This document shows, one piece after another, positions 5,823 to 7,021 of a stretch of 7,021 nucleotides of DNA. The translations under genes and the position numbers were made by a program. Numbering within the stretch: the stretch's first letter is position 1; each line of letters begins with the position of its first letter. The DNA is from Pseudomonadota bacterium (GTDB taxonomy: Bacteria; Pseudomonadota; Alphaproteobacteria; Caulobacterales; Caulobacteraceae), in contig JAEYUE010000298.1 of NCBI GenBank assembly GCA_023433655.1, forward strand, positions 1-7,021, given 5' to 3'. The notes under the pieces are model-generated. The model saw nothing but the letters and a program-made list of their open reading frames with translations, was not told the DNA's origin and did no database searches.

Positions 5823-6283
5823 AGCGCCTGCACATCCATGTCGCCGTCGAGGATCTCGACCGGTCCATCGGCTTCTATTCGACCCTCTTCGGGGTCCCGC
5901 CCGCCGTCGTGAAGGACGACTACGCCAAGTGGATGCTCGACGACCCGCGGGTGAATTTCGCCATTTCCGACCGGGCGCGCGTCGCCGGGGTGGATCATCT
6001 CGGCATCCAGGTCGATTCCGCCGCGGAACTGCAGGACCTGACCGAACGTCTCAAGGCCGCGGGCGAGACGACCCGCGACCAGGAGGCGACGACCTGCTGC
6101 TACGCCCGTTCGGACAAGGCGTGGGTCAACGATCCGTCCGGTCTGCGCTGGGAGACCTTCTTCACCTTCGGCGAGGCCACCACCTACGGCGAGGACGAGC
6201 CGGGCGCCGTCCAGAATGAGGCGGAGCCCCCGTCGAAGTCCTGCTGCCCCGCCCCCGTTCAACCCGCCGCCGCCTGCTGTTGA
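5819..6283 (+). CDS. arsI: ArsI-type C-As lyase (VOC-fold dioxygenase)
   Basis: An Fe(II)-dependent extradiol-type dioxygenase that breaks the carbon-arsenic bond of trivalent organoarsenicals such as methylarsenite, releasing As(III). Of its 154 residues, the first ~118 form a vicinal-oxygen-chelate fold: HVAVEDLDRSIGFYSTLFG (7-25), DHLGIQV (59-65) and KAWVNDPSGLRWETFFT (100-116). Likely metal ligands are H5, H60 and E112. The substrate thiols are C93-C94 in TTCCYARSDKAW, with K100 six residues on, the spacing known for ArsI. The related CadI name is used for the same family, but the ars setting favours ArsI. The tail carries two extra Cys pairs (142-143 and 153-154). GTG start, overlapping arsR by four bases, with GGAAGGA (5804-5810) eight bases upstream. 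Confidence 0.92.
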   Translation: MKRLHIHVAVEDLDRSIGFYSTLFGVPPAVVKDDYAKWMLDDPRVNFAISDRARVAGVDHLGIQVDSAAELQDLTERLKAAGETTRDQEATTCCYARSDKAWVNDPSGLRWETFFTFGEATTYGEDEPGAVQNEAEPPSKSCCPAPVQPAAACC

Positions 6284-6288
6284 GCGAC

Positions 6289-6789
6289 ATGACCTGCAAC
6301 GTCCTGTTCCTCTGCACCGGCAATTCGGCCCGTTCCATCCTCGCCGAAGCCATTCTGAACAAGGTCGGCGAAGGCCGTTTCCGGGCCTGGTCGGCCGGGT
6401 CCTTCCCGAAGGGCGAGGTGCATCCGGGCGCCCTGCGCCTGCTCAAGGCGCGCGGCTATCCGACTGACGGGCTGCGCTCCAAATCGTGGGACGAGTTCGC
6501 CCGCCCCGGCGCGCCCGGGTTCGACCTGATCATCACCGTCTGCGACAACGCCGCCGGCGAGGTGTGTCCGGTCTGGCCGGGCCACCCCGCGACCGCCCAC
6601 TGGGGCCTGCCGGACCCGGCCGGCGTGGAAGGCGACGACGCCGCTGTCGACCGCGCCTTCGCGGATGTCCACCGTCAGCTGCACGCCCGCCTGTCGCTGC
6701 TGGCGTCGCTGAACCTCGAGGCCCTTGACCGCCTGGCCCTGAAGACCCGGGCGGGCGAGATCCATCAAGAGGCGGACGCGGCCCGGTGA
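6289..6789 (+). CDS. arsC: Arsenate reductase, low-molecular-weight phosphatase type
   Basis: A cytoplasmic enzyme reducing arsenate to arsenite for export. The 166 residues start with the phosphatase loop CTGNSAR (CX5R, nucleophile C9, R15), followed by SAGSFPKGEVHPGAL (35-49), ITVCDNAAGEVCPVWPG (82-98) and HWGLPDPA with the general acid D109. C85 and C93 would carry the disulfide cascade after C9, as in the thioredoxin-coupled enzymes, although their spacing is eight residues against seven in the pI258 enzyme. The C-terminal helix is about 20 residues longer than in minimal family members. The ATG at 6289 is preferred; an in-frame TTG at 6280 overlaps the arsI stop and cannot be excluded. 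The ribosome site is weak, so translation is probably coupled to arsI. Confidence 0.93.
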   Translation: MTCNVLFLCTGNSARSILAEAILNKVGEGRFRAWSAGSFPKGEVHPGALRLLKARGYPTDGLRSKSWDEFARPGAPGFDLIITVCDNAAGEVCPVWPGHPATAHWGLPDPAGVEGDDAAVDRAFADVHRQLHARLSLLASLNLEALDRLALKTRAGEIHQEADAAR

Positions 6790-7021
6790 ACCTCTTCGAA
6801 CGCTATCTGACCCTGTGGGTCATCCTCTGCATCGGCGCCGGCGTGGGCCTGGGCTGGCTGTTTCCCGGGGTCTTCGCCGCCGTGGCCGCGGCCGAGATCG
6901 CCAAGGTCAACATCCCGGTCGCCCTGCTGGTCTGGGCGATGATCATCCCGATGCTGATGCGCGTGGACTTCACCGCCCTGGGGCAGGTCAGGAACCACTG
7001 GCGCGGCATCGGCGTGACCCT
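6786..7021 (+). CDS. acr3: Acr3-family arsenite efflux permease, 5' part only
   Basis: The inner-membrane arsenite exporter of the operon, usually ten helices and about 350 residues; only the first 78 codons are inside the window. The N-terminus MNLFERYLTLWVILCIGAGVGLGWLFPG and the later PVALLVWAMIIPMLMRVDF and GQVRNHWRGIGVTL match Acr3 proteins, not the unrelated ArsB family. The first two helices are at about 10-28 and 44-60. The catalytic cysteine of Acr3 lies further on and cannot be checked. GTG start, overlapping the arsC stop by four bases (GTGA), with CGGAC nine bases upstream as a weak ribosome site, so it is coupled to arsC. Confidence 0.93.
   Translation, partial: MNLFERYLTLWVILCIGAGVGLGWLFPGVFAAVAAAEIAKVNIPVALLVWAMIIPMLMRVDFTALGQVRNHWRGIGVT

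Noticed and set aside
5424..7021. ars operon as recently transferred DNA
   Set aside because: GC content and codon use look the same as the flanking genes, and no repeats, integrase or insertion sequence are visible.

Overview
The window is GC-rich chromosomal DNA, very probably from an alphaproteobacterium. Caulobacterales (a Brevundimonas- or Caulobacter-like organism) is the best guess from protein style: the ETF subunits, the two-helix HIG1-type protein, the large TonB receptor and a possible EcfG-type promoter. Genus is inference only. Coding density is high, no gap between genes exceeds about 140 bases, and no rRNA, tRNA, CRISPR array or insertion sequence was seen.

Left part (1-2804) is central metabolism, mostly on the minus strand. 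A HIG1-type twin-transmembrane protein and a PduO-type corrinoid adenosyltransferase form one tight unit. Further down the same strand etfB and etfA, the two subunits of the electron transfer flavoprotein, overlap by one base; etfA runs off the left edge. A small plus-strand gene for a membrane-anchored protein lies between the two units, so etfBA must have its own promoter.

Middle part (2805-5399) starts with a 136-bp divergent promoter region carrying two Fur-box-like palindromes. It drives a complete CirA-like TonB-dependent receptor of 721 residues, probably for catecholate iron complexes. After it comes a small acidic 71-residue protein of unknown function, preceded by a good match to the alphaproteobacterial general-stress (EcfG) promoter.

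Right part (5424-7021) is an arsenic resistance operon on the plus strand: arsR, arsI, arsC and acr3 (cut by the right edge). The genes overlap by four bases or nearly touch. ArsR is an As(III)-sensing repressor with a C-terminal Cys triad. ArsI is a C-As lyase that would demethylate trivalent methylarsenite. ArsC reduces arsenate to arsenite, and Acr3 exports arsenite. The operon therefore handles both inorganic and methylated arsenic, converging on As(III) as the exported form. Its promoter is notable: a 28-bp palindrome straddles the -10 region and the arsR start codon, and promoter spacing puts the transcript start at the ATG, which suggests a leaderless, autoregulated mRNA.

I found no wholly unknown system. 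The most informative points are the arsR operator/start overlap, the Cys-rich tails of ArsR and ArsI, the paired Fur-like sites, and the EcfG-like promoter in front of the small unknown protein.
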